Shown here: one piece after another, positions 38,808 through 49,500 of the stretch
How positions within the stretch are numbered: position 1 is the stretch's first letter
Layout: the number at the start of each line of letters is the position of its first letter
NCBI GenBank assembly: GCA_023212725.1
Contig: JALBYF010000026.1
Location: forward strand, 124,001-188,000
Length of the DNA: 64,000 bases
Reading direction: 5' to 3'
Source: Tranzscheliella williamsii
Taxonomy: Eukaryota > Basidiomycota > Ustilaginomycetes > Ustilaginales > Ustilaginaceae
Program-made: the position numbers and the translations under genes
Notes under the pieces: generated by a model
What the model was told of the DNA's origin: nothing
What the model saw: only the letters and a program-made list of their open reading frames with translations
The model's database searches: none

Positions 38808-41798
38808 ATGACAGTTGCGTTCAGCCTGCCGACCATGGGCTTTCCCAGCCTGTTCAACGGCTGTGCGTCGCCCCGGTCTGGTACCCAGCTCATCCAACTT
38901 TCGCGGAAAATCTGCCAACAGCAGCGGGCACCGGCGCAGCGAACACCTGCACATCGGTGCTCTTCATCTAATGCTGTAACAGGGTCCCTCGTCTATGCTA
39001 ATCCTGTACCCGCCCGTGACGCCCACGATACAATACGACAGCACAAACATGGCGAGTCGAGTGATACACTCTGTGGCTTCTTCGACAAACAACGTTTGGC
39101 TGGTGCACCAGAGCTAGGGGCTTTTCGAAATGCCAGCAGAGCCTCCCACGAAATAGCCTCTGCATCTCGCAGGGCGGTTGCTGCGTTCCGAGACGCCATC
39201 CGTACCAAGGATCCTGCTCAGATCATCAAAGGCTACGCTTCCTTGCTTGAGTCGCTGGAAGCGTACGACTTATCTACTAGCGCCTCGACCTCGCAGCCTG
39301 CCAAGTTACATAGCAACTTTCCCATACGCAAAAACGATCTCCAGACGGCCATACGGTTCCTCATCCTGTCCGGCAAGTCTAAAGCGTCACCAAGCCAAGA
39401 GGTAATTCAGACCTGCCACCGCATGTTCCAAGACATGGCCACTATCTTTGGCTTCAAACATGGCCCCACCGATCTTCACTATCATCTCCAAACCATCCTC
39501 GCGGAAACTTCGTCCGTTAGCGATACAGTGGAGCCGGGCAGCGCATTCCTTCAGCTCAAGGCCAAGTATCCAGATTGGCGCACTACCTCGGTCGAATGGA
39601 ATATGGTCATCACCAAACTCGCTGCGAGGGGCGATTACCTACAGGCGTGTCAGCTATGGGATGAGATGCTGAGGCTTCAGATCAAGCCTGAAGTGCCTTT
39701 ACGAAACACCATGGCGGCATTACACTTCGCACACGACAACGCTCAATCTGCTGAAGCGCAAATTCAGTTCATCGATCAAGGTGGTAGCCTAGGCATAGAC
39801 ACCTTGACCATCGCGGTACAGGCCTACTGTGATGTCTTGGAAGATCGAGCAAACCAAGCCACTCCCACCATCCTATCACGTGGACGGAATTATGCTCAGA
39901 GACTACAGGAAATGATCCTGCCAACTGGCAAAGCCGATCTTGCCGCCTGGCATGCTCTACTACGCTACGAAGCGCTGGTCTTTGGCCCTGCTCATGCTCT
40001 AAAGACCGCAAAAGCCGCGAAGCAGCCGAATCCATTCAATTCCGGCACCATTGCCAATCTGCTCCGACTACACTCGCAAGACCTAGAGAATCTTCAGACC
40101 AGCGATGACGCCCTTGCTCTTCTGCAACGTGTTATCGCCATTGACCCTATGCGCAACATTAGCGCCGATTCAGAGTCGTACCACGTATTACTAAGTGCCC
40201 TGTTAGGCAAACCGCCAAGAACAAAAGCATGGCGCAAGCCACTCGCGAAGGTACCCACGCATCAGAGAGCCCAAGGATCGCTATCAAGTACGCACTCGGC
40301 CAGCCCACCAACGCCCAACCAGGTGCGCGAAGCCCAGATGCTGTACGATCATGTGTGCCTGATCGGCATCCGGCCAGTACCTCAACTCGTGGCACCGCTT
40401 CTCTCGGCCTACTGCAACGCGTTTCTGCCTTCGCTTCCGGCGGCCATGAAACTCGTACAGGATCTGCTCGACCAGAAAACACCCTATCCAGCAGCTGGCC
40501 GAGAGCTCGCCTCTGGCAAAGGGAGAAACAAAAGCGAGAGCGGTACCTTGTCTTCTCTCATAGGCATGAATATCATCAGAATGGTGCTGAACGCATGTGT
40601 CAAGTTAAAGGACCTTGCAGCGGCACACGATCTGCTTTCCCGCATGCAGGCGGCAGGGCTGGCCGTCGAAGCGGGCCACAAGGTGCACATTGTACGTCTG
40701 CTGATACCCGGCACTATATCACGGGAAGATGCTTTTGGCATCTATCGCAGCGTTTCACAGCTTCCCCTCGCCGGTGTCCCTGGTCAAATAAGCGGGTTTG
40801 ATGAACGAGGATATGTAACGCTGCTCGACACGTTCCGAAAGCTTCCCTTTACCGCCCAGCTCGACACACGTAGAGACGAACGCGCTGATGTCGGCGGAGG
40901 AGCAGCAGCAGCTCCGCCAGAATACCTTTTAGCAATCTTGAGGGACATGCAGGCTGCGGGCTACCGGCCCTCCTGCGCTGTATATACCTCGGTTCTGGAC
41001 TACTACGCCAAGACGCCGTTTCCATCGTACGAAGGCGTCAAGGCTACGCACGATATCATGAAGCGGGACGAGAGGCTGGAGCCCGACCTGCCGCTGATCA
41101 ACGCGCTTATGAATGCCTACAACTGGGCCGACGAGCCGGGGGTGGTGCTTGCCATCTGGGACAGTCTGATGGCGGCGCGCCAGGAGATCGACGGCGTGAC
41201 GCTCTCAATTCTTTTCGATGCTACGGGCCGACACGGGCTGCTTTCGTTGGCTAGGAAGGCGATTGCCACGGTGCGGAGGATGGAGGCGGAGCGATGGGGG
41301 CGGGCTGGCGACGCGGGGGCAGGTGGGGGGTTGGTTCGGTGTTCGGCGATGAACAAGGGGGCGTGGGATGCGTGGCTCGAGTGTCTTGCACGGTGCGGGC
41401 GGTTGGACGAGGCAGTGGAGCTTGCGTTTGACGATATGCGCACCTCGCTGCTGCGTGCCGCGCGCGACGCGCACCAGCTGCCGGCGGAGAGCGACGCCCC
41501 GCCTACGCTCGACGAGCTCGTTCACCGCTCCAGGCACGCGCCCCTCCGCGACCGCCACGGCCGCATCGTCGGCCCAGACAGCAAGACCTTCGGCACTCTC
41601 CTCCGCTTCGCCGCACGCGAACGCGATCGCAGGCAGAAGCGCCCCCTCCCCTCCCTCCTCCCCGCCTTCACACACACCCCACCCACCCCCCGGTCGGCCC
41701 GCCCCACCTCCGCCTGGCACACGCTCCGCCAGCGCATCCGCCAAGAGTACAGCTGGGTCTACCCGTCCATCGCCGACGTCGGCGAATCCACCCCGTAG
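38808..41798 (+). CDS. pentatricopeptide-repeat protein, probably mitochondrial
   Basis: A 996-residue ORF. The N-terminus is rich in Ser/Arg/Gln and lacks acids (LSRKICQQQRAPAQRTPAHR), as in a mitochondrial presequence. The body consists of helical repeats of PPR type, for example VEWNMVITKLAARGDYLQA / CQLWDEMLRLQIKPEV, LAAAHDLLSRMQAAGL and LAILRDMQAAGYRPSCAVYT. PPR proteins bind organellar RNA and act in mitochondrial transcript stability, processing or translation. The start could be the ATG at 38808 or at 38835. The last 200 residues are more Arg/Ala/Pro-rich. The specific RNA target cannot be inferred. It is convergent with the thioesterase gene, with 149 bp between the stops. Confidence 0.75.
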   Translation: MTVAFSLPTMGFPSLFNGCASPRSGTQLIQLSRKICQQQRAPAQRTPAHRCSSSNAVTGSLVYANPVPARDAHDTIRQHKHGESSDTLCGFFDKQRLAGAPELGAFRNASRASHEIASASRRAVAAFRDAIRTKDPAQIIKGYASLLESLEAYDLSTSASTSQPAKLHSNFPIRKNDLQTAIRFLILSGKSKASPSQEVIQTCHRMFQDMATIFGFKHGPTDLHYHLQTILAETSSVSDTVEPGSAFLQLKAKYPDWRTTSVEWNMVITKLAARGDYLQACQLWDEMLRLQIKPEVPLRNTMAALHFAHDNAQSAEAQIQFIDQGGSLGIDTLTIAVQAYCDVLEDRANQATPTILSRGRNYAQRLQEMILPTGKADLAAWHALLRYEALVFGPAHALKTAKAAKQPNPFNSGTIANLLRLHSQDLENLQTSDDALALLQRVIAIDPMRNISADSESYHVLLSALLGKPPRTKAWRKPLAKVPTHQRAQGSLSSTHSASPPTPNQVREAQMLYDHVCLIGIRPVPQLVAPLLSAYCNAFLPSLPAAMKLVQDLLDQKTPYPAAGRELASGKGRNKSESGTLSSLIGMNIIRMVLNACVKLKDLAAAHDLLSRMQAAGLAVEAGHKVHIVRLLIPGTISREDAFGIYRSVSQLPLAGVPGQISGFDERGYVTLLDTFRKLPFTAQLDTRRDERADVGGGAAAAPPEYLLAILRDMQAAGYRPSCAVYTSVLDYYAKTPFPSYEGVKATHDIMKRDERLEPDLPLINALMNAYNWADEPGVVLAIWDSLMAARQEIDGVTLSILFDATGRHGLLSLARKAIATVRRMEAERWGRAGDAGAGGGLVRCSAMNKGAWDAWLECLARCGRLDEAVELAFDDMRTSLLRAARDAHQLPAESDAPPTLDELVHRSRHAPLRDRHGRIVGPDSKTFGTLLRFAARERDRRQKRPLPSLLPAFTHTPPTPRSARPTSAWHTLRQRIRQEYSWVYPSIADVGESTP

Positions 41799-41947
41799 CA
41801 CCCATACACAGAAGCCCATCTTGCACCATCCACAGAAGCACTTCTTTCCCCATGCACAGACGCGCCTCTTGCAAAGCACATGATGCGGAGACGCTCGAGT
41901 ACGACGCTGCTTTCCTGATTGTGGGGCTGTGCTCGCGCGTGTGTCTG

Positions 41948-42650
41948 CTAGGTCTCGAAGCGGGTGCCCTTGGACTGGAGCGCGTGCTTGATGTCGGGGG
42001 GGATCGGGCACTTTTGGAGCTTGGTGTAGTCGTACGTGACGCAGTCCTGGTTCGCGGTGGCGACGATGGTTTTCTGGGCGAGCGAGTAGGCAGCTGCGCG
42101 GAGTTGGAAGCGGTCTTGAGCGAGGGGTAGCTGGCAAGCCTGTCCGATGAGGATCTGTGGATGGGCGGGAGGGGTCAGCGGGGGCCAGGGGGTGGTTGGT
42201 GGTGGTGGTACGTACCGTGTCGGGGTAGACGACGGGGCGACGGTAGCGGAGGGCGATGGCGGCGAGGATGAACGACTGGCCGGTGCCGCGGAGGACGTGC
42301 TGCCTGCGCGCGTCGGTCCAGCTGCCCACCTCGGTGAGCTTCTCGGCGAAGAACATGCGCGCCGACTCGAACCAGCGCACAAAGTGCACATTGTTCGTAT
42401 GCTGGAACTGGTCATGGTCGCCCCACACCACCCGCTGTTCCCACACCGTGTCCGCGTCGTACCCCGCCTCCACCAGCGCGCGCACCCCCGCCGCCACCTC
42501 CGCGTCCGAGAACCGACGCGCCGTCGCTGCCCGCCCCTCCCCCTCCCCCGCCGCTGCCGTCGTCGACATCGCCGCACATCCCCGCAGCCGCACCCGCCCT
42601 CCAGCCAGCCCGCGCAACGCCACCATCGTCCTACTGCCTCCCTCAACCAT
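41948..42650 (-). CDS. hotdog-fold acyl-CoA thioesterase, probably mitochondrial
   Basis: Exons 42650-42216 and 42154-41948, with a 61-nt intron (GTACGT to CCACAG), give 213 residues. The 4HBT-type active-site segment is clear: VVWGDHDQFQHTNNVHFVRW, with the catalytic-type Asp and the HxNN motif before the long helix FESARMFFAEKL. The intron is supported because reading through turns into Pro/Arg-rich nonsense, while exon 2 gives a sensible hotdog C-terminal half (ILIGQACQLPLAQDRFQL). The N-terminus has Arg-rich presequence character. The ATG could also be at 42626 (MVALRGLAGGRVRLRG) or 42689. The substrate chain length is unknown. A 542-codon open frame over the locus ignores the intron and runs into the PPR gene's antisense. 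Confidence 0.8.
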
Positions 42651-43503
42651 ACCTCGTCCCTGAGCTACACCCGCTCGCAGGGCAATCATCGCGGATAATA
42701 GCTTGACGTGGGCAGCAACAATCTCGTAAAGAAGCGGTCGATGGCGTGAGAGAAGGATTGCGCGGTGGCCTTGACGTGTGGGTCGCTTGACTTGTGCGGG
42801 GTAATTCCAAAACAACCTAACATGATCACCCAAAACATAACAGAGTCGAGGGTGGCCCGACGCTTACGTGGGATCACAATCTGTGCTAGCGACGTCAACA
42901 AGGCTGCCAGGCGTGGGAAACCGGGCTACCAACAGGCCCCATGGTGGATAACAAATGGCATAGAGAGCGGTAAAGTGCTCGGCAAGAAGAGGTGTCTGGG
43001 AAGAAACTTGTAAGAGCGATGAGAAGGACAGTAATGCAGGGACGAAAGGATAAGTGTGGGTGGAGGCCAGTGCCAAGGGGGAGCACTACCGCTAAACAAG
43101 CCGAACTTGATGGACGTGAATGCTGGTTGGTATGCGGGCATGGTGGTGAGGGGACGAAGTTAGGCTTTGCGGTGCCAGATACGGAAGGAGGGACTGAACC
43201 AGACACGATGACACTTGGTCGGATGGCAAGCGCGTCTATTGCAGCAAGACAAGAGAAGCACCATAAACTTGCCCGAGTAGCAGTGAGCCAGGAAGGCTGG
43301 TGATAGCCGTGCGGGTGGTCGGAGGCGGGTATAGAAGCACGGCCAGCTTGGCGAGCCACAATGGCTTGGGCTGGATGGTAGCAATAGCCCGTGATGGCAC
43401 GTAAAACCTGAACGTAGGTAGGCATAGCCAGCGTCAGAGTCTGTGGCGAGATGTGTACGTGGATCGGCTTGCCTCGAGAGAGGATGGCGATGGCGGATGG
43501 AGA
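42651..43503. other. intergenic region, nothing recognised
   Basis: This is the promoter of the thioesterase gene and the 3' flank of the Gbeta gene. Open frames up to 176 codons on the minus strand lack motifs. Confidence 0.45.
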
Positions 43504-44553
43504 TTAAGCCCAGACGAGCAAACGAGAGTCCCAGCTACCTGTGCAAAGTGCCATGCCGTCGTTGCTAACCCCGAGGCAAGATACTCGGTTTTCATGGGCT
43601 GCCAGGACACCCACGCGTTCTCCCTTGAGCGTGTCCCAGACGTTGCAGGTGTAGTCGTCGTAACCGGCAAAAAGAATACGTCCGGATACAGAGAAAGCGA
43701 CAGAGGTGATACCGCAAAGGATGTTGTCGTGGGTATACGTGTTGAGTTCCCTGTCGGCTCGCAGGTCGAAAAGGCGACAAGAAGCGTCGTCGGAACCAGT
43801 AGCAAAAGCGTCGCCGTTGGGGAAGAACTGGACCGCATTGATGTCGCTCTCGTGGCCGGCGAAGGACTGGACTGCCTTGCCTGATCGAATATCCCATACT
43901 TTGGCAACAGCATCGCAAGCACCCGAAACGAAGACGTTGGGATTAGGGCTGAGGGAGATGCTCATTACATCGCCAGTGTGGTCGTTGAACTCGGTGATGC
44001 GAGTACCCGAATCGATATCCCAAAGGATACAGCTCATGTCGCCGGAACTGGTGAGGATCTGCTGGTCGTTGAGGAATCGGCAGCAGCTGAGGTATCCGGT
44101 GTGCGCCGAGAGTTCTCTTCCGACTTTGATGTTGTTCGGGTCGCGACCACGCAAGGAGTAGATGCTGCAGATGTTGTCCAGACCACCACAAGCGACCCAG
44201 TTTCCGGAAGGCGCATATGCGCAGGTCATGACCCATGAGGAACGGAGAGGAATCGCATGCACCTTATTGGTGGTGTAGGCATCCCAGACAATCAGCTTGC
44301 CGTCCTGAGAGGCAGAAACGAGATGTCGCTTGTCATTGGACCAATGCATGGCATAGATCTTGGCGAGATGGCCTTTGAGGGTGCGTCGAGGCTTCATCAC
44401 GATCCTTGGAAGCGGTTCCAAGTCATTGGCCATGGCGCGCAAGCTGGTATCCGCCATCTGATCCTTCTTGGCACGGATCTTCTCCTTGAGGCCATCGGCC
44501 TCGCGCCGTGCAGACGCAATCCTTTCTTGCAGATCAGCTCCTGGCGCCGACAT
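43504..44553 (-). CDS. bpp1: heterotrimeric G-protein beta subunit (Bpp1 type)
   Basis: A 349-residue intronless Gbeta of standard length. The N-terminal coiled-coil helix ([23 protein letters not shown]) binds Ggamma. Seven WD40 repeats follow, with WD or equivalent ends: [54 protein letters not shown] and LLVWA. The segment [20 protein letters not shown] is nearly universal in Gbeta. In smuts this subunit (Bpp1 in Ustilago maydis) acts with a Galpha in pheromone and cAMP signalling that controls mating and filamentation; that role is family knowledge, not visible here. The start context and single ATG are unambiguous. Confidence 0.96.
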   Translation of the reverse strand: MSAPGADLQERIASARREADGLKEKIRAKKDQMADTSLRAMANDLEPLPRIVMKPRRTLKGHLAKIYAMHWSNDKRHLVSASQDGKLIVWDAYTTNKVHAIPLRSSWVMTCAYAPSGNWVACGGLDNICSIYSLRGRDPNNIKVGRELSAHTGYLSCCRFLNDQQILTSSGDMSCILWDIDSGTRITEFNDHTGDVMSISLSPNPNVFVSGACDAVAKVWDIRSGKAVQSFAGHESDINAVQFFPNGDAFATGSDDASCRLFDLRADRELNTYTHDNILCGITSVAFSVSGRILFAGYDDYTCNVWDTLKGERVGVLAAHENRVSCLGVSNDGMALCTGSWDSRLLVWA

Positions 44554-45661
44554 TTTGGTCGAAAGCGGCGTTGCTGTTGCTCACAATGGGATGCTGTTGC
44601 TGACTAAAGGTTGGCAGCGCAGAGTTCGAGGGGGAGACTGACAAGAACAAAGATTCTAGCAGGTCTAGCGGCAGTTGGTGGCGAGTTAGGCAGCGTGAGA
44701 CCTTCCAGCTCGGACGCTAGTGCGTAGAAAAGAGCCGACCTGAAGGAGATTGTAGGAGGGGAAGAACACCCAGACAAGGGATGTGGCGATGCTTGGGGAA
44801 CGGCGGAAGGGAATGCTGGGTAAAGGTCCGGTGGTGGCGCGGATTGTCTGCAAAGCGCGGCAGAGGTAGGGAGAGGGAGGATGGCGACGAGGGTAGGCGT
44901 GTGATGCGGGATGGGAGGGTTAGAGTTGGATGAGAAGACCTGAGCAGATGAAAGCGAATGCGGAGGCCCAGTAGTGGCCACAGTCAAGCAAGACCAAGGC
45001 TGGCTATTGCGAGGAGTGCTTTCTCGTTGGCGCTTCTTAGCTCAAGAGGTTGCTCGGATGGACACTGGCTTGGCTATTCTCGCTCTTACTGTAGGAACGA
45101 GTCGACTTAGGAGAGGATCTGGGTGTGTGTAGAGTCCGAGGCCGCCATGCTAGCTCGTAGTAGACTGAGCAAGGGCCAGCTTCCATTTCTCCATCTCTTC
45201 TCCTGACTGGATATTCAATCCAATTCAACTTTGAGCTTTGCGTTCCAAGTACAGAAGGCCGGCCGCGCGTGCATGTTTCTGCTCTGCCGATTACAATTAG
45301 GCTTCCGACGACGTGAATTGTGATTCTATTCATAAAGCACATGCAGCCTAGGGTGATTAGTATATGAACGCTGACAGCCTGAGCAGGCTATAATATCTTG
45401 TTAACAGGCCGAGATAGAGTCACGCGCTGTGTTTCAACCTTAACAGTCAAGTAGGGGATTTCAGCGATGTTTGGAAGCGAACGTGTACGGTGAAACAGTT
45501 TCCACCGGTAACGGTGTCTCGTATGGCTTAGTTGGTCGGAGAGAATAGTGGCCGCGACACGAAAGTCGACTCTCTCAGCAACAGAGACGGTTCGGCTGGC
45601 GTCTTGTCGTCTCCCGTGGAGGTGCAGCTGTGAGGGTCCGTCGGGCGTCTGCCATGTCCGA
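44554..45661. other. 1.1-kb intergenic region, nothing recognised
   Basis: This is the promoter and leader of the Gbeta gene. A 127-codon open frame on the minus strand (44604-44987) is Pro/Ser-rich and unsupported. AATTGTGATT occurs at 45316-45325. Confidence 0.45.
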
Positions 45662-46087
45662 TCAAGCAAAGCCCGAAGAGTAGCCACGAAAGCGCATCAT
45701 AGCGCACTGCGCATAGTGAAAGCGCAGGAGGCCAGGATGCGGGTGAAATTTCTTTGGTGAGCGAAGGTACTCTTGCTTGATCAACTTTCCGTGGTGGTGA
45801 GATTGCGATTTCTCTACAAAGAAATGGGCAACCAAGTCACCGTTGTCCAGTGGATAGAGCGCCAGTTCGCCACAATCGAAAGCATGGTGCAAGCTGTCTT
45901 CAAGTAAGATCCCACACTCGCCCGAAAACATAGTCCTCAATGGGTTAGAAAACACCTCTCTGTAATTTCCGGGCGGCTCTGTGGCAGGATATGGGCGGCC
46001 GTGCATTCGTCGTACCATATGCCAGAGACCAAACAATAGGAATCCCGAGCTACGACGGCCAATCCACTGTACTCTTCAAGAGTCGGC
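45662..46087 (-). pseudogene. HNH-nuclease-domain remnant, frameshifted
   Basis: Two adjacent minus-strand frames together read as the HNH_2-type domain of fungal HNH proteins. Frame one (46087 to about 45969) contains VVARDSYCLVSG and AAHILPQSRPE. Frame two (about 45965 to 45662) contains CGILLEDSLHHAFDCGELAL and HPGLLRFHYAQCAMM, ending at TGA. The break falls in or next to the AAA run at 45968-45966 (minus strand), where a single missing base would account for the frame change. Upstream exons cannot be joined in phase, and there is little room before the next gene's ATG at 46546. It may be a decayed gene, or a sequencing or assembly error in an otherwise real gene. Domain recognition is by eye. 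Confidence 0.65.
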
Positions 46088-46545
46088 CTGTAAATACTGT
46101 TTCACTCATTTGGGTGGCGTTGCGCAAGAGAGTGCCTGGATGAGAAGGGCGACACGCTCAGAGCCATGATCATACCTGTAATTTGTCTCTTTCTCCTCGT
46201 GGAGCTTGCCGCGTTCCGAAGTAGGTTATCTCCTTCACCGTGATTCGTGCGTGGGTTACAGATCCAATCGGGCTGATAAATCATCCGATCGAGCCGATCC
46301 GCGTAACTGTGGATCGTCGCGAGTGGGAAATGGCTTGACGGCGATGTCATCATGAGAAGGACGATGCACAGATTCATTATTCGGTTTTGTGCTTTCCACC
46401 GCTACTCGTTCCGCTGCTGTCATAACCATCATCACCTCTACGCTGGCATCAGAGAGCGCGCGCCTCCTCCATGGACTCCTTGTAACCTGCTTGGCCGACT
46501 CAACAGTGAGAACGAGAAGGTCCTCTCCCATCCGCGTCTTCAGTC
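46088..46545. other. promoter region of the acidic nuclear-type protein
   Basis: No gene was recognised. Minus-strand open frames here may be decayed 5' exons of the HNH remnant, but they do not join in phase. Confidence 0.35.
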
Positions 46546-49500
46546 ATGTCGTTTGGCACACCCCAGAGCCAACAGCATAGGCCATACTATGTTCCAGCTG
46601 CCGGCACCTCCAGCTCACCCCATCCTTCCCCACACACTGCCATAGCTAGCGCCAGCAGGACGCGGCCTCGCTACTCTGCAGCAGCCACATCACCACAAAC
46701 CACACGGAATGACCATCCAGCTGGTCACGTCCGCGCTCCTAGACCCTCGCTCGATCGCCCATCTGCTTATGAGCAGTTCGACGAGGTCACCTGGGCTGTG
46801 GAGCTGAGCGCGCGCATCGGCGCCGCCCTTCAGACCCCCTCACATGGCCCCTCTTCTCCCTTCGGCTCAGAATCTTCCAGCCTTCTCACGCCGCGACGTC
46901 GTTTGCGTCTCCCCAGGCCCAGCAGAGAGTTCAAAGCTTTACAACATGACATATCGCTGAGAAAGCAGCACGAGCCTCGTGCTCACAGTTCCCAGGACTC
47001 AATACAATCGCTTGATCCGGATACGCCTCATAGGTCTTCTGCCTCAGAGTGGGTCAAGCACGCTCAAGAGGACTTTGAGCGTAGGAATGCTGAATGGCAG
47101 CAATCCCGCCACAGGCACCAAGCCAACGAAGCGGCCGAAGCTGCGACGCAGCCTAGTGAGTCCAGCGCAGAGAATTACAATGATAAGAGTGTCGACCCTG
47201 CTGTCCAGCGCAGCCTTCTAGCGGCAAAATCGTTACAGGAGCTCATGCAGAGTGGAGGCGTCACGACAGATGGCGACGAAGAGGGCACTCCTCACTTCAC
47301 GGAACTTCTGAGCCAGGCTGAGGCGTTGCCATTCGCATCCTCTCCCGGCCCTTCTGCTCTTTTTGCAAACAATCGCGCTACAGACGGCACATTGGATATA
47401 GAGTCCATCCTGCAGCAACGGGCCCAACTTGCTGCACAGCATGACCACCGTCAGTCAGCTCAGCCGCAGCCGGATACAATGCTCAAAATGGCTCCGCAAC
47501 CGCCTCAAAAGCCTGTCATAGAAGTCCTCGAGAGCGGAAACGTGTCTGAGACGCCTATGTCAACAGGAGTGTTGAGAGAAACCGACCCAGATGTAGCAGA
47601 TGGCTACCTGCAGGGCTCTGGATCACCTCAAGGCGGTGAAAAGGAGAACACCACCGACGACGACGGAAGCGAGAGCACCAGCGAGAGTGGAAGTGAGAGC
47701 GGAAGTGAAAGTGGAGGAGATGGGGAAGATCACCACAATGACCAGATGGCAGAGCGCCCCAGCGTCGGTCTCCAGGTTCGCGACGAGCGAGAAGGCTGGC
47801 TAGAGGATGAAGATGAAGAGGAAGACGACGATGACGACGAAGATGAGGTCGAAGATGATGAAGATGAGGAGGAGGATGAGGAGGAAGAGGAGGAGAATGA
47901 AGCATATACCGATGATTACGGCATGGACAACGCTCGAGGACCTATCCTTGATGGCCCCGCTGGCGATGCGGACGAACCCATCGTACTCTCAGACTCGGAT
48001 GACGACGAAAAATCTGCCCAGCACGGGCATGATGACATACAGGCTGCGGGGATGAGCGAAGAGGACAGCGACCAGCTCGCGCAGGATTCGCCTAGTGATG
48101 ACGATGAAGCTAGCCAAAGAAAGTCGCAATCACCAAATAAAGACGATGCTGTTATGGAGACAGATCACGGGCCTGTACGGGCAACTCTCCCAGGGTTTCC
48201 GCTCCAAGAGGATGCAATGCCAGACAGCGAGCTGGAAGCCGACGATTTCGACCAGGACTTACGGTGGTCGGATGTAGCGGATGACAAAGACCAAATCGTC
48301 GATGAGCCACATTACGGCTTCTACCCAAACATCTCTTCCTCTATGCCTGGCTTTGTTTCTGCGTCTCAGGTACACTCGGCTGTGCATGCCCATGCACCAG
48401 AGCCGAGATTCGGTCATCAGCCTATGGACTTTGCCATCTCCCAAACCTCTTCATTCGAATCAATCGATCCTGACATTCTGGGCTCCTTGGTTCATGATTA
48501 CGCTAATTCCACCGATGCGCAGCAGGCATCTACATCTCTTGCTGCCATCGGTACTGCTACTGACCCCTCCATCTCACCGTCTGGTCAGGCAGATATCTTT
48601 CGTGCCAGTCTCAACCCACTTAACCGTGCCGACGAACAAGCGCGTGCAGAGGCGGATTCAAACATGCCCGAGTCATCTGAAAGCATGCCCGACCCAACGA
48701 TCGTTGAGCATGATCCGGTTATGCCTAAGCCTCCGAGCGAGGTTCCTGACGTTTCTCACGACTTGATCACGTCGGCAGGGCTGCCCTATGCTCCCCGGCC
48801 GCCTGCTGATCATGCGACATCTTCTAGTGGATCTGAGGACCGGGTAGCCAACAAAGTTACGCAGACCGACAGTTTCAATACTTCAATCAAGGCATCGGTA
48901 GAGACTTCTATGTCTCCTTTCGTAACTGGAGACATCGAACAGCATTTGTCTGACGCAGGCACTTCTTCAAGCGGAGGTGGTGCTGAGGACGATATTGGCC
49001 GGCTCACCGCCAATAGCATGGTCGATGAATTGGGTTCCACCCATGCACCAACGGCGGAAGGCTTCTTGCCCCACACGGATAGTGGAGAACTTGCCCAAAC
49101 CAGTGATGCTGTCGAAGCCGATGTCGAGGATGACAGCGACGATGATGGGATGGTCGAGGAAGCCGTTGTTCAGCTCACCGGTTCGTCCTCCAAGGCAAAC
49201 AGTGTCGCACGAGAAGATGAGCCTCCACTCGATTTGAAGGACTCTGCAATGAATTCTGATGTAGGTCGAAAGGTGTCCCCTGACAGTCCGATGGTATCAG
49301 CTCCCGCTAGCCAGCATATGCCGGTAGGAGAAACCATGTTTCCAGATGGGGGCATCGAGAGTGGAGACCTTGCTGACCGGGACAGTCCGGCAGCCGAGCC
49401 TAGCGAGGACACTTTCCGTGCACCGGTATTGGTGGACAGGCCCTTACAAAGCTCGAAAAGCCTAGCCGGCGGACCGCAGAACCAAGCTCCTGATTCGCCG

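Noticed and set aside
41205..42833. 542-codon minus-strand frame covering the thioesterase
   Set aside because: It ignores a clear 61-nt intron and continues into the antisense of the PPR gene.
42895..43425. 176-codon minus-strand frame
   Set aside because: Non-ATG-like N-terminus, low-complexity sequence without motif, in an intergenic region.
45835..45910. tRNA-like GTCCAGTGGATAGAGCG (A-box look-alike)
   Set aside because: No B-box (GGTTCRANNCC) at the right distance and no acceptor stem. It lies in the HNH remnant's antisense.
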